Part shown: positions 22,869 to 36,000 of the stretch, in pieces
Layout of the letters: every line of letters starts with the position of its first letter
Position numbering within the stretch: position 1 is the stretch's first letter
DNA from: Meandrina meandrites
Taxonomy: Eukaryota > Cnidaria > Anthozoa > Scleractinia > Meandrinidae
Assembly (NCBI GenBank): GCA_963693305.1
Contig: OY855912.1
Coordinates: forward strand, 1,277,501 to 1,341,500
DNA: 64,000 nt
Reading direction: 5' to 3'
Program-made: the position numbers and the translations under genes
The notes under the pieces: model-generated
Databases searched by the model: none
The model's input: the letters and a program-made list of their open reading frames with translations, nothing else
Told to the model about the DNA's origin: nothing

Positions 22869-23268
22869 GTCCTGTTTAAACAGGAAGTTTTCAAATACTG
22901 TGACAAGGTTATCATCCTGAGGCCGGAAGTATTGCGTCATACCCAGCAATTTGATATCTGCAAGGGTTTTGTTGTTGACTGAAACATATCATGAATTCAT
23001 TGATTAAGGATAACAAAGAGAGGAATTTCGCGCCGCTAATAAAGCTCAAATAAAACAATGTGACCACATGTTTTGAGATTATTTATACCCCCTCATTTAA
23101 GCAAACAGTTAAGTGACCAATTCGATTCAATGAATTCAACAATGAATCTGTGACTAAGCTTAACTGCAGACTAACAAACTTAGCCTGTTCTATTGGAAGT
23201 CCGCGAATCTGATTGGTTCCCCCATTATTTTCTTTTTAACAATTACACTACTCGCCCTCGTTTTCTAT

Positions 23269-24206
23269 GAGCGAAAAGTCATCGAGGCGCAAAGTCAACG
23301 AGGCGTAAAGTCAACGAGGCGCAAAGTCATCGAGCGAAAAGTCAACGAGGCGCAAAGTCATCGAGCGAAAAGTCAACGAGGCGCAAAGTCATCGAGCGAA
23401 AAGTCATCGAGGCGCAAAGTCATCGAGCGAAAAGTCATCGAGGCGCAAAGTCATCGAGCGAAAAGTCATCGAGCAAAAAGTCATCGAGCGAAAAGTCATC
23501 GAGCGAAAAGTCATCGAGCGAAAAGTCAACGAGCGAAAAGTCAACGAGGCGAAAAGTCATCGAGCGAAAAGTCAACGAGCGAAAAGTCAACGAGGCGAAA
23601 AGTCATCGAGCGAAAAGTCATCGAGCGAAAAGTCATCGAGCGAAAAGTCAACGAGCGAAAAGTCAACGAGGCGAAAAGTCATCGAGCGAAAAGTCAACGA
23701 GCGAAAAGTCAACGAGGCGAAAAGTCATCGAGCGAAAAGTCATCGAGCGAAAAGTCATCGAGCGAAAAGTCAACGAGCGAAAAGTCAACGAGGCGAAAAG
23801 TCATCGAGGCGCAAAGTCATCGAGCGCAAAGTCATCGAGCGAAAAGTCAACGAGCGAAAAGTCATCGAGCGAAAAGTCAACGAGCGAAAAGTCATCGAGC
23901 GAAAAGTCATCGAGCGAAAAGTCAACGAGGCGAAAAGTCATCGAGCGAAAAGTCAACGAGGCGCAAAGTCATCGAGCGAAAAGTCAACGAGCGAAAAGTC
24001 GTCGAGCGAAAAGTCAACGAGGCGAAAAGTCATCGAGCGAAAAGACAACGAGGCGAAAAGTCATCGAGCGAAAAGTCAACGAGCGAAAAGTCATCGAGCG
24101 AAAAGTCAACGAGGGGAAAAGTCATCGAGCGAAAAGTCAACGAGGCGAAAAGTCATCGAGCGAAAAGTCAACGAGGCGAAAAGTCATCGAGCGAAAAGTC
24201 ATCGAG
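23269..24206. repeat. 0.94-kb minisatellite, GAGCGAAAAGTCATC units
   Basis: About 60 units of 15-16 bp, alternating GAGCGAAAAGTCATC, GAGCGAAAAGTCAAC and GAGGCGAAAAGTCATC. The sister spacer at 48804-48885 has only one or two units inside a palindrome. There are no unique spacers between units. Confidence 0.92.
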
Positions 24207-25520
24207 GGCGAGTAGTCTAATTGTCTTAGTAGAAACTCTAAAGGATTGCAGTTTTTTCACTTTTTACCCAAAAATCAAGAAAAATTAAAAAAGCAACGCT
24301 CGCGTGATCGTGTTCTATCGGCGAATAGAACTCCATGGAAGAACAAATCAGATTACCGGATTTTCAATAGAACAAGGCTTGGTTTCGACTAATTGTTATT
24401 AAATAAAATGGCGTTCTGAGTTACTGAAGGTAAGCAAAATAGGGAAAGGTATTATTAGACTTGGACCAAAGGGACCCACACGACCGGAGCAACTACAAGA
24501 GATGCCACAGTACAGTCAGGTCTTTGAACAAATCCTCATAAGAGTACGAACCCTAAGAGTTGTCTGAAGTTGTTGTTTTGCGTTTTACATAGTCGAGAAG
24601 TACTCCAGTAAACCCTGCCACAGATTCAACAGCTCTCATTGTTTTCCTGGGGAAAATGAAACATTCATTATTCATACAGTTCATTGCTCAAAAGAAACAA
24701 AGCCATAATCCATTTGGGACTAACGCGCACTTCTTCAACTCACTTTTTATTTGTTTAAGTCCTTGTTGACACTAACATTTTATGATTTTTGTCTCCTGTT
24801 TCCTCAAGCGAAAAATGGACGGAGAAGGAGGAGGAGGCTACAAAAACACGTCAAACCTAAAATATTATTAATTCTAGTTCCTATATTTTGGTGGTACAAT
24901 ACGGTAACGGTAACGAAAAGTATTATGTAGAACTTGGAAAAGAAGATCTTCGCGCTAATTGAGAAATAACATAAATATTTGGAAAAATTCATTTGAGTGT
25001 CACTTCGTAAAGGGTCTCGTGAGAGGTGCTAAAAAGGATTTATTTTACAGTAGATCAAGTCGCATTGTGCTACTTTCACGTTTTTGGCCCGAAAGCACAT
25101 AAACAATCACATAGAGAATATGGCCCGAGTTGAAAGGCAATTTTAACTCTGGAGCCATTCTTGGGCCAAGTATATATTATGAAGGGGGCGTTAAACCGCA
25201 ACTACTGGCACATAACTGGTGAAAACTAAACCACATTGCAGAATGCAAACAGAAAATTCCAACTTCAGTTGTTGAGCCAGTTATTTATTGTGCAATACAA
25301 AGTTTTAACTTAAAATTAAGTTGGAATTCTCTTTTCTGCTTGACACTGTGTGATTAATTTGACCGCGGTTATAATAGTCACAACGCAAACAAACAAATGG
25401 CTGGACACCTTTTTTATTAATAGCTGCACACAATGTATCCAGTACTAGTTATTTTAGTTAGAAGTTATAATTTACCGTTTACACAATCTACATTGATGAT
25501 AAACTAAGCCAAGCTAATCT

Positions 25521-25595
25521 GGCCTCGTTGCTCAGTCAGTTGAGCAACAGTGATCTAATGCGGAGGTCATGCGATCGAATCTTACCGAGATCAAA
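25521..25595 (+). mobile_element. tRNA-derived SINE head
   Basis: GGCCTCGTTGCTCAGTCAG and GAGCAACAG form an A-box part; the B box is degenerate here (GCGATCGAATC). The sister at 50189 reads GCGTTCGAATC and GTAGCTCAGTCAGTTGAGC. Not a functional tRNA gene: no acceptor stem closes and no terminator is evident. Confidence 0.65.
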
Positions 25596-28500
25596 GAATT
25601 TTTCTTTGCTTCGTATGATTTTTCATTTCCCGCTTTCTAAGGCTAAAGCTCAGAAGTAAATTCCTCAGTTATTTTCCGGCACTGTTGATCATCCTAGAGC
25701 TCATTCTCTACTTTCAAGCTAAAATTTATAACTAATTAATCCTCTTCGTGCTGAGTAGCACGTAAGGCCTACTTTCAAGCTAAGCTAAATTCAGGTTAAA
25801 TCAAGCTTCCACTTTGAAACATGCAAAAAGTAAGGTAAACTTTATGTACAAAACAATGTTTGTGGTCACAACAAGGCTGGTTACTACAGTTAAGGCACAG
25901 AAAACTTAAATTAGTTATTCAGTTATGTAACCTCTTCTCTGTTCATTCTCACTATAGTTAAAACATTTACGCTTCGGTGATCCAAAACAATATAAACTAA
26001 CTGCAGTTATACCCAAGCAGGACGCATGGGTTAGACATCGGTTAACAAAAGAAGAACCAATCAGTTTCTCGGGAAAGCATCACGTGTAGCCGAGCGAGGG
26101 TAAGGCTTCTTTGAGTACAAATATTTTCACCGCAAGACACTCAAATCGTCTTTTATTAGGGAGATTCGATCGTACAAATAACGAAGCTCCTATCCTAGAA
26201 CGACAACGGTTGTTTAACAAAGAAATAAAGAATCAAAGCTAAACTGGTGGTACAAAATAACACACCAATATAAAATTTAAGCCGCGGAAAAGATTTGCAA
26301 GTATAGTTTAAGCTGAAAAGATGAACCCTAACAGAAATAAAGAAACAAGCAAACGAACACTGAAAGATTCTAAGAAACAAGAAGAACGGATTAAAACCAA
26401 AACTTATTTACGACCAAAAATAACTGTAGCCATGAGAGCGTTGGTGTGATCGCAACGTCCAGCACAACGACCAGCAATAAATAATGTTAATTAAGTCTGA
26501 CGTCATGTAGCTTAAGACTGATCAGAACTTACTGTAGCTGACGGCGTTGTTGTGACCGCAACCAGCATTAAGTTAAAAAAACTTAACAGCTTTTAAACAT
26601 GTCTTTTAAACATACCTTCGATGTAAACGGTGATCTTAGATTAATAAGCACTTGATAACAAATATTAAATCTTAAATTACAGTGAAACTCTTCCGCCACT
26701 CCATAAAACAATGGGCTCAATAGCTGTTCAAAGCACGACTTAGATTTTAAAACTTTCAGCGAAATTTTTTTTTGTTTATATTATTTAACCGAACTTAATC
26801 CTTGACTTTTGAACAATCAGGCCCCAGATTAATTCGCGACATTTTCCCTCCATCGCAGAACCAATCTGGAGCAGCGTCATGCCGTACAGCAGCACATGCA
26901 GTTCTCGGCTATTTGATTGGCTAACAAGCTTGGAAAACCAGCCGAAAATTGACATAAAAATCATCATAAATGTCAATCAGTCAAAAACATTTCTTAAGTG
27001 GCAAGTTTCACATTACAATAAAGCAAATTTTATAGTAAAATACACGCTTCTAAACCTATTAGCAAATCACTTGTAAAAGGCGGGTCCCTCGTAATCTGGG
27101 ACTAATTATACAATGTCACGTAACATCTCGGGAAAAGCGTTGCTTGTACCTTACTACCCAATAAAGGCCTGGCAAGGAGACATACCACACAGATATATCA
27201 GTGCAAAAACTCCTCGATTACACTTTGTAATTATAAGTAATAAGTAGCCAACTGGTCTTCCTTCTGCTGGTTGGGATTTTTAACCATGTTAGGTATATTT
27301 GAAATATGTGTTTCCTCTGTTTGCGTCCCATACCTGGAAACAGGCTATGTCGACGCTTATTAATATAAGCACAGGACCACTATAAACATGCACTATTTTT
27401 TATTGTACGTTACAAGGTCAATGTTCTTCATTATCAACTTCTCCTTACAAGCACTACAAGAACTCAACAGAAACAAGGACTAGAAAAGAGAATTTCTTAA
27501 TTCATATTACTCTAGCTCTGTATTGATTTTGGAGTTCATTGCTTTATATTTAGACATGAGGTTTCCCCCATTTCAGGATTGGACTGTGTTCGAACCGTGA
27601 TCTTTATCTTAACAGGGCAGTATCACGAGAGGTCTTTTATGTTTTTGTGTAAACTATGAAAGAAATATAAAGCTGTACTCACTGATCAACAAAACAACCT
27701 TTAAACAACAAAAATGACAAATTTCACTCTCTAAAATGTGAACAACGGTGTTTTAGTGATTTTCCTTCAAGAAACACTGTCAAAATTGAAAACGTCGAGC
27801 CGACGTTTTCAAGCTACAGACCACTTCTTTTCTACCCATCCGTAGTCACACCAGTTTTAAACAACTTTCGTGACTAGTACAGTGCGTTTTAGCAACGCCA
27901 GGCAGCTATTAGCGGATTAATACAAATACCTTCGTTGGATTTTGAAGCAGAACTAAATCTTGGTAAGACTGCCCCTGTAATGCTAATTACCAAGGCTTAG
28001 CTACCCACTAACTTTCAAATACCAAACAAGAAACACACCTATGCTTGTTTCAAGGAAAACCAAGAAATGCTACTAAAAAGAAATTGATTATTTACAAGAC
28101 TAAAAAATATTTACGTGATGATTACTTAATTTAAGCCGAAATCGTTCGGTTTTTTCCGTTTAATCTATTTTAGCTAAGAGATTAAGAGTAAAGGTTTCTT
28201 TTTTTCCTATTTTTGATCTTTTACATCTTCTGGCAATATATACACTGTATAGGCCTTTTTCGTCTTCCCCGTATATTCAATTCCATAACAAGCAAATTAT
28301 AATCGGTAATTGTAGTTATACTTCAACTAGAACGTGCCATCAACGGAGAGGAAAGTCTGAATAATTGATGTCAAGATTCTTAGAGCAGACTAAGGAACCG
28401 TCTTTGGAAGCACAAGTTACTAAAAAGTCCGATCTGTTCACTCGTACAATTATCCCCAATTGTTTCTCGAGCAGAGCGTTCTCCTATACGAGTTGTATGA

Positions 28501-28703
28501 CACGAGGTCCAATCAGTAATCAATCGTATCAATAACAAGTTTCGAGGTTTGTCAGAGAAGACTATTATGTGCAACCCTCGTTAAACAAAGTCGGTTTGAA
28601 GTTAGGAAGTCTTCAAGAACCTTTTGTGTGAAAAAGTCAAAGGTGTATATTCAGTTAGTTTCACAAACAGTAAAAAAATAGGAAGAAAGAACTCTTCTTA
28701 AAC

Positions 28704-28740
<37 letters not shown>

Positions 28741-28826
28741 GATAACCGTGCCCGCGTCTTAATTAGCACAGATTTTTACGATTTTATTTCTCCGTTTACT
28801 TCTTAGTTTCTGTTTCGATTGAGAAG

Positions 28827-28897
28827 ATATATCAAACACTCGAGACAGTGTTTCATCAGCTATCCCATGAAACACTGTCTTTAGTGTTTGATATATT
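28827..28897. repeat. 30-bp-arm hairpin within copy-specific sequence
   Basis: ATATATCAAACACT and ACAGTGTTTCAT on the left are mirrored by ATGAAACACTGT and AGTGTTTGATATAT on the right. It lies in about 200 bp (28700-28905) absent from the sister spacer near 53355. Confidence 0.75.
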
Positions 28898-29234
28898 ACA
28901 ACAAAATGCATGTAATTGACGCGCAAATGGCGCGGGTGTCCAAAAAGTATCCAATTTGAACAAATTCAAATTTGATGTCTGTAATTGGACACCCACGTGA
29001 TCGATTACGCGTCAAATTAGGCGACAAATAAGCGCGCAGAACCAATCAAAACCGAGAATTTTGCTATAGATACGATTCGATTATGATTTTTATATTGAAG
29101 AAAATGAATGATTTTATGTTTTCAAAAACTTAGTTGAAATCTATGAAGAACTTTTCGAAAATCTGTGAATGTTCCTTTGAAAATTGCTTTGAATTAACTG
29201 AGCAAAATAAGAGATGTCATGGACGGCGGACAAT

Positions 29235-29403
29235 GGAGCGTTTTCACTCACGTGACTAGCGGCCATATTGGTTTACTAAAACAAAGGCTATTTTTGCATA
29301 AGAACGAGGTTGCCGCAGGAATGGCTTGGTACAACAATATGGCTGCCTTTTCATTGTTTGGAAACACCGATATGGCTGCCAAGGCGTCACATGAAAACGC
29401 TCT
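29235..29403. mobile_element. 169-bp MITE
   Basis: GGAGCGTTTTCA at the left and TGAAAACGCTCT at the right are inverted, with CACGTGAC/GTCACATG just inside. The sister spacer near 53670 reads straight across (GACAATTCAGC), giving an empty site. Duplication length is uncertain (2-3 bp). Confidence 0.72.
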
Positions 29404-29667
29404 ATTCAGCGTCAATTGTAACCAATCAAATTGATGGATTTAGTAGCGTCCAGATCCCAGAGTGGCACGGTCATATAAACTTTCTCCGCATGATACGGAG
29501 ATGTTTTAGTAGTTAATCTTGGACCAATGCAAAAGGCATTTTGTCGCTAGCGAGAAGCTTCCTTGGTAAGACTATTTTCAACTCGAAACCATTAAGCCAC
29601 TAAGTCCACTTGATCTACTATAAAAGTATGCGAGTAGCACAAATTGATTATTAATAGCTGTATGAAT

Positions 29668-29673
29668 TTTATT
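29668..29673 (-). promoter_or_regulatory. Polyadenylation signal of gene 2
   Basis: AATAAA on the minus strand 26 bp after the TAG stop, which implies a very short 3' UTR. In gene 3 the matching place reads AACAAG. Confidence 0.45.
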
Positions 29674-29698
29674 TTGTGTGGCACATTATTTGTTTTTT

Positions 29699-30039
29699 CT
29701 ACAGTAATGTAATGGTCACCTTACCATGACCAGCTCTATTGTAACAACATTCGTTTATCTGATCTTTCCCTGCATTGTACGATCCTCCCCCTCCTCCACA
29801 GGAATCAACTTCATTACTTCCACTGCTTCCCCCGAAGTACCCTCCTCCACCTCCACTTCCGCAACTCCCTTCTGCACCACCACCACCACCACCGCCACCA
29901 AAGCCACCGTCACCAAAACGTCCTGTCCGATTACTTTTCCCAGCTTTTCCACCCATGCCACCCTGAAGAAATCCCTTACCCCCTTCTGCGCCACAGCTAG
30001 ATTTGTTTCCACTAGAATAAAAACCGCCACCACCGCCAC
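29699..30039 (-). CDS. Gene 2 last exon: glycine-rich domain C-terminal part
   Basis: 341 nt, phase 1 in, stop TAG at 29699-29701. Starts [20 protein letters not shown], continues through [11 protein letters not shown] and a run of glycines to [19 protein letters not shown], ending [11 protein letters not shown]. Glycine clusters with paired cysteines match the ALK/LTK glycine-rich region family (Pfam Gly_rich type). The ending is shared with gene 3, so the C-terminus is conserved. Confidence 0.86.
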
Positions 30040-33000
30040 CTACAAAAAGAAAATCAGTTTACTTATACCTATAGTAAAGAATTTTTAAACTAAATTTATA
30101 ATGATATCGTTCCATCGATATCATTTATTTTACTGGGCCAGCAAAACGAAAGTACTTGCGCGCACCGCGAGGAATCTTAGAGCGCTTTCCATTTGTCAGA
30201 ACTGGCCGGCCGGTCTGGTGGTTTTGATAGTTAAACGGACCTAAAGGTGACTCGATCGAAATAAATGACGTGCTGTATGCCTGTCTAAAAACTCTAATAA
30301 CTTCACCATTTCTGACTCGATTTCCCTGAAACTTTCGCATTTTATACGAAATTTATCGTGGAATAATATGCATGTCAATATGTTGATCTAATGTTCGTTA
30401 GTTTTGCGCGATGTTACATTTATTGAACACTACTTTTTGGATAAAAATGCTATTTACAGATAACTGAGCGCTAAGTTTTCGTTTAAACTTCTGCAGTTAG
30501 CTCGTAATACCATCTTGCCATGACTGTTCAAGTTTCCGCAAAATCGTTGGAACAGAAACCCCGGTACAATTTGGACATCAAAATATTGACTCCGGGCGAA
30601 CTTCGAAGTTTGGAACGCTCCAGCGCTTCCAAATTTCACCTAAAAGCACAACAACCGAAGAAAAAGAAGGTTCAATGTATCAGTTTCATTAGCTCCAAAT
30701 CACATTCGGCTATTTGCAACGATGACAAAGTTTGAGGTAATGTTATAAACTCACCTTTTGCGTCAAAATGTAGCGAAGTCGCCAAATTTACGTTTTTCTG
30801 AATTATATGAAAACTAACCGGACGAATCGAATAAAACTACCGGAACATTTAAATGAATATCTTACACACACTTTGCGCTATTTTACGTTGCTGGAGCTGC
30901 CTTGATTTGGATGAAATATATTTTTAAAGTGAAGCACTGCTTCAACTCTGTTGTGAACACGGCCTTGTTGTCATTTAAATTCTACAGCTGACGCTATGCA
31001 AATTTTTTAGATTGGATAAGAATTTGAGGAATTTGCACATGGACTAGGGGGGTACATTGACAGTGTTTAGTCGCTGTATGCTCTGATTTCTGAGGTCATG
31101 CCGGGGTAACCAGCGACGTCAGCATTGTTAATAGCATAGCTCTTTTGTCAAAATATGCATTGATTTATTGATTTTTCCCATTTCTTTTTTTAAAGTCTGT
31201 GTAAGGATTTTTTCCTTGACTTGGTTTGGATGGAAAATCAAAACATGTAGCGACGGAACACTGTCAATGCATCCCCCTAGTCCATGTGCAAATTCCTCAA
31301 ATTCTCATCAAATCCAAAAAATTTACATAGCGTCAGCTGTAGAATTCAAATAACAACAAGGCCGTGTTCACAACAGAGTTGAAGCAGTGCTCCACTTTAA
31401 AAATATATTTCATCCAAATCGAGGCAGCTCCAGAAACGTAAAATAGCGCAAAGTGTGTGTAAGATATTCATTTTTATGTTGCAGTAGTTTTATTCGATTC
31501 GTCCGGTTAGTTTTCATATAATTCAGAAAAACGTAAATTTGGCGACTTCGCTACATTTTGACGCAAAAGGTGAGTTTATAACATTACCTCAAACTTTGTC
31601 ATCGTTGCAAATAGCCGAATGTGATTTGGAGCTAATGAAACTGATACATTGAACCTTCTTTTTCTTCGGTTGTTTTGCTTTTAGGTGAAATTTGGAAGCG
31701 CTGGAGCGTTCCAAACTTCGAAGTTCGCCCGGAGTCAATATTTTGATGTCCAAATTGTACCGGGGTTTCTGTTCCAACGATTTTGCGGAAACTTGAACAG
31801 TCATGGCAAGATGGTATTACGAGCTAACTGCAGAAGTTTAAACGAAATCTTAGCGCTCAGTTATCTGTAAATAGCAATTTTATCCAAAAAGTAGTGTTCA
31901 ATAAATGTAACATCGCGCAAAACTAACGAACATTAGATCAACATATTGACATGCATATTATTCCACGATAAATTTCGTATAAAATGCGAAAGTTTCAGGG
32001 AAATCGAGTCAAAAATGGTGAAGTTATTAGAGTTTTTAGACAGGCATACAGCGCGTCATTTATTTCGATCGAGTCACCTTAAACGAGATTTTCCCACAAA
32101 TCCACTATAATTATTGACTGATTCGACAGGACAAATCTGACTGACAACGGAATTCTGCTTCTCGAATATACTGCTCTGGCCGGCCAGTTGTGACAAATGG
32201 AAAGCGCCCTTAGATCCTAATTCTATTTTTACCACTCTAGCAACGACAGGGAATGCTGTTTTCGAAAAACGGACGTTTTCTAAGCTTAGGTTTGATCTCA
32301 GATGTGCCAGTGATACATACATTTATGAAATTAAGCTGCAATTATGCTTGGACATACGTTTCCGAATAACTCAAGAAGTTTGACACAGATGCCCAAAAGA
32401 ACAAACATCTAACCAAGACATTTCTTTATACGCCGCACCTCAGTCGTGACGCAGGTAATAAATCTGAATCAGACTCTCGTGGTGATCTTCTCACAAAAGT
32501 GCGACAATTATGCATCGCATTTGGCCGTCAAGTTTGTCTCGCGTGAAACATTAGGCACGCGTGAAACATTTTCGCACCTCATTCTTGTCCCTAGTGTTAC
32601 TCGTGTTTGATCGTGTAACCATAGTTACGCGTGGCTTTGGCGTGTTGTACATGAAAAAGGCTTCGGGCAGACTTAGTCTGAAATGTCATCCGTCCTCTCT
32701 TCCTTACCCCCCAGAGGAGAGGACGGATGACATTTCAGACTACGAGCAGACTCAGCTTGGAGTTCGTCGCTCTCATGCACAAACGTGTGCCCACTCAAAG
32801 GTAGCCTACGTGCAGACGTCTCCTGTTTAAGGAAATAGGAGACATCTGCACGCAGGCTAACTCACAGGCTACCCAAAAAGGGTAATTAGGCAGTAGAACA
32901 GTAATTTGATAGTGACCGTTGTCTTTCTTTATTAGTGAACGCTATTTACCGTGAACCCCTTACAACAGCGTCCTCGCATTACAAACGATATTCTTCAGCC

Positions 33001-36000
33001 CGGCCAAAGTTACAGCAAAATGTATGGACAGGACCCTCCCCCCCCCCCCCCCCCACCCCTCCCCAAGAAGCCCGAACTATCTATATAAGGAGTAATTGTC
33101 ATCACGCCACCGAAGTTGAGTGCGGAACAGAATAACAGAAATGTATATCCTTTAATCTTATTATATTTAATTCTAGAAGACTGAACGTTTTCTAGCAACA
33201 GCTCATTATATCCTGTCAGGTACCCATATGGGCTTTTTCTCTACTTTCTGAGAGAGCGGGAGGCGTGTGGAAGCTTGGAGTGCAAGATGGGGCAAAAGAA
33301 AACAACTTTGTCCAATGCTCGTTGTCACTTTGAAAGTCGAAGACACAGACCGACATATAGCCATGTAGTGTTTACTTTTATGTATTTAGTTTGCTTGAGG
33401 CTGATTGGATACTTAGACCCTCTACTTAGCATGTGAACAGGTTCTGTTATGGGGAAAATAACCTGCAAATAGACTTTTTGCTGGCGAATAGACGTGAAAA
33501 AAATGCTGGCGTGCAAAAAAGCTAAAGAAGAACTGCGCGTGGGTCTGAAGTGGTTGACACGAGATTTTTTACCTTTAATTGCCTTCGCTTTCAATTTAGC
33601 TTAGAGATAACTGGATTAGATATTGTTACTTTACACTACTATTTATACTTTTTAGCCCAATCAAACATGTCGCTTGTAATATAATTTACCGAATTTAAAT
33701 TCTGTAAATTTTAAAAGTCACATAAAAATTAAATATAAAAAAATATATATAAATTACAAAATAATTATAAATATAATTCGGTATTGGGTATCATATTGAA
33801 AACGATCATCACAATATATTCTCACCTGAATTATCATCAGCAGTCTGTGCTTCACTTTCATTCCTCCCCCCTGACTGGTGCCCAGGATTTCCTGTTGTAC
33901 TCGTGTTGGCATGACATTCTGCATGTTTTGATATTACAGCTTTGAGGCCTCCTCCGCCTCCAGCAATTATCAGAGGTGTCTTGCTTCCTCTCACTACAAA
34001 TGTTCCTCCACCGCCTCCAGCAGAACTCCGCCGCCAGTTGCTGGAATGTCGCGATCGTCCTCTATGACCAACAAGAATTTGAACTTCTTCTCCTCTGGAT
34101 AAGTTGAAAGTCCCAATCATTCTTGCTCCTCTTCCTCGGAACTGAGCACTGTTACTGTTTTTATCGTACCCCCCTGCTGCTCCTATTGCTTTTATTTTGC
34201 ATTTACCAGTGTACGGCACAGTCCACTGTTGAATACCGCTGGACAGTGTAACTTGACCGTCATGATTATGACCTGTGTAGTGACTACCAAGTGATCTTGG
34301 ACCAGATCTTCCACTGGCACCGAGACTTGTAAAGACAGCAATGAACGCTGGGTAGTTAAGAAAAAAACAAACAGATCAAAGTTGAAGACTGGTAGCCCGG
34401 CGGCTTAGCTCGGAATTTTAGGTGAATTGTGCACTTTTTGATACAAGCATGAAATTTGGCAAACTGAAAGTGGTCACCGACACACGTTTCTTCAGATATA
34501 GAGCCAAGCCGGAAAACGCCAGTTTCCATGGAAACCGTAATTTATTAAAATCAATGAAATTTCGTGAAATGTTTGTTTGTCCTGGTTTATAGACAAATAC
34601 TATTATGTCAGGTAGTGATACCAAGTCGCGCGTACAAAATTTAGAATGAAATGCTGTAATTTATACTGTTCACAGCCCTGTATATTCTCTTATTTTTATC
34701 TGTTAGCGAACGGCGAAAGCTGGGATCGGGGAATGAATCGCGAGAGACCTGGACGCTAGCAAAACACGAAAGACGCGAGGGGTAGAGGGCGGTGAACGAA
34801 AAATCTTTTTCTATGCAAAAATTCCTAGAACATTATTGGTAAAAAAGGATGGTAAAAACATAACAATTGTAAGTCTAATTTAAAGAACTCGTATCTGTAT
34901 TTTTGAAATAAAATCTACAATCTACAAAGGTGTATAAAAGCGCAAGAAGAAGTATCTCTTGGGGGGAGGGGTCTCTTGGCTGAAAATTGCAATGCTGTTT
35001 ACTAGCTGAAAATAGGAAATTGGCGTTAGCACTATCGAGAATTGATAAGTATGTGAATGCTTGTAATCCTGCAAAGTTTGGTGCTTGTATCAAAACACGC
35101 ACAATTCAGGAGCTAAGCCGCCGGACTATGGTAACAAATTTAGTTCTAAAGAAGGTAACGCTATGTAGCAAAAATCTTACTTGAAGGCAAAGAAAATCGA
35201 TAATAGTTCAAATTAAAAATTAAGAAATAAAAAATAGTTTAAAAATTGAAAAGTCATAAGATAAAAAATGCATAGTATCAAAGTTCATGATAAAAGGCAC
35301 CGGATAAAAATTCTCGTCAGTTGAAACTATATATCTACCAAAAGAATTCAGTCCAGATTATGATTGTAATAAGGTTCTGTAATGAACGGGCAAACAGAAA
35401 CAGCCGTCGAACCCGTTTTATTACACCATGTGCTAAAGCAACTTCGATTGTACACACATTCTAGCGCGCGCAAAATAAACATGTCACGTGAGCCTGCTGC
35501 TACATCACTCCCCCCTTGAAAGAAAGACAAAGTTCATTTTTAAGAAATTTTTGAGTTAGTGTCAAAAATTTCTTTGAAAACGCACAAACGCTTAAAACTG
35601 TCTGGAAAAAAAAAAAGTTACAGGTACTTGTTACCAGTGCAATTATTGCCATCTCCGTAAAACCCATCTTTGCACGTACAGTTGTAGGATCCCCGGGTAT
35701 TGTTACACAAAGCATTAACATCACAGTGGTGTGTTCCATTGGCGCACTCGTCTTTATCTAAAACAACAAAAAGAATAGTTCAATCTGGATATATGAATAG
35801 CTTATTAGACCTGGAATATGTTTTTGAAAGGGCGTATCTACAATTATACCTTGGAAACCCGGCGTTTATTCGAGACCCGGCGCTTTTTTAAATCAACACA
35901 ACGCAACTCTCCCAGAAGGTGTTTCTGTTTTTTATTGGCAACTCGGTTTGGTCTATTTCCCGGAGGGGGACTCTCATATGAAAAGGGCGGGGATACTCGT

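Larger units (their letters stand above)
20697..29698. other. Intergenic spacer between gene 1 start and gene 2 end
   Basis: Contains the gene 1 5' flank and gene 2 3' flank, and is colinear with 46243-54591. No coding exon seen. No clear TATA box within about 100 bp upstream of the gene 1 ATG. Repeats inside it are listed separately. Confidence 0.65.

Noticed and set aside
23269..24206. CRISPR-like array
   Set aside because: Units are contiguous, 15-16 bp, with no unique spacers, in a eukaryotic context; it is a minisatellite.
25521..25595. Functional tRNA gene
   Set aside because: Only box A/B resemblance; no closing acceptor stem. Fits a SINE head.
29726..30088. Proline/threonine-rich plus-strand frames opposite the glycine-rich exon
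   Set aside because: They are the antisense of glycine codons in the well-supported last exon of gene 2; the same holds at 54649-54894.
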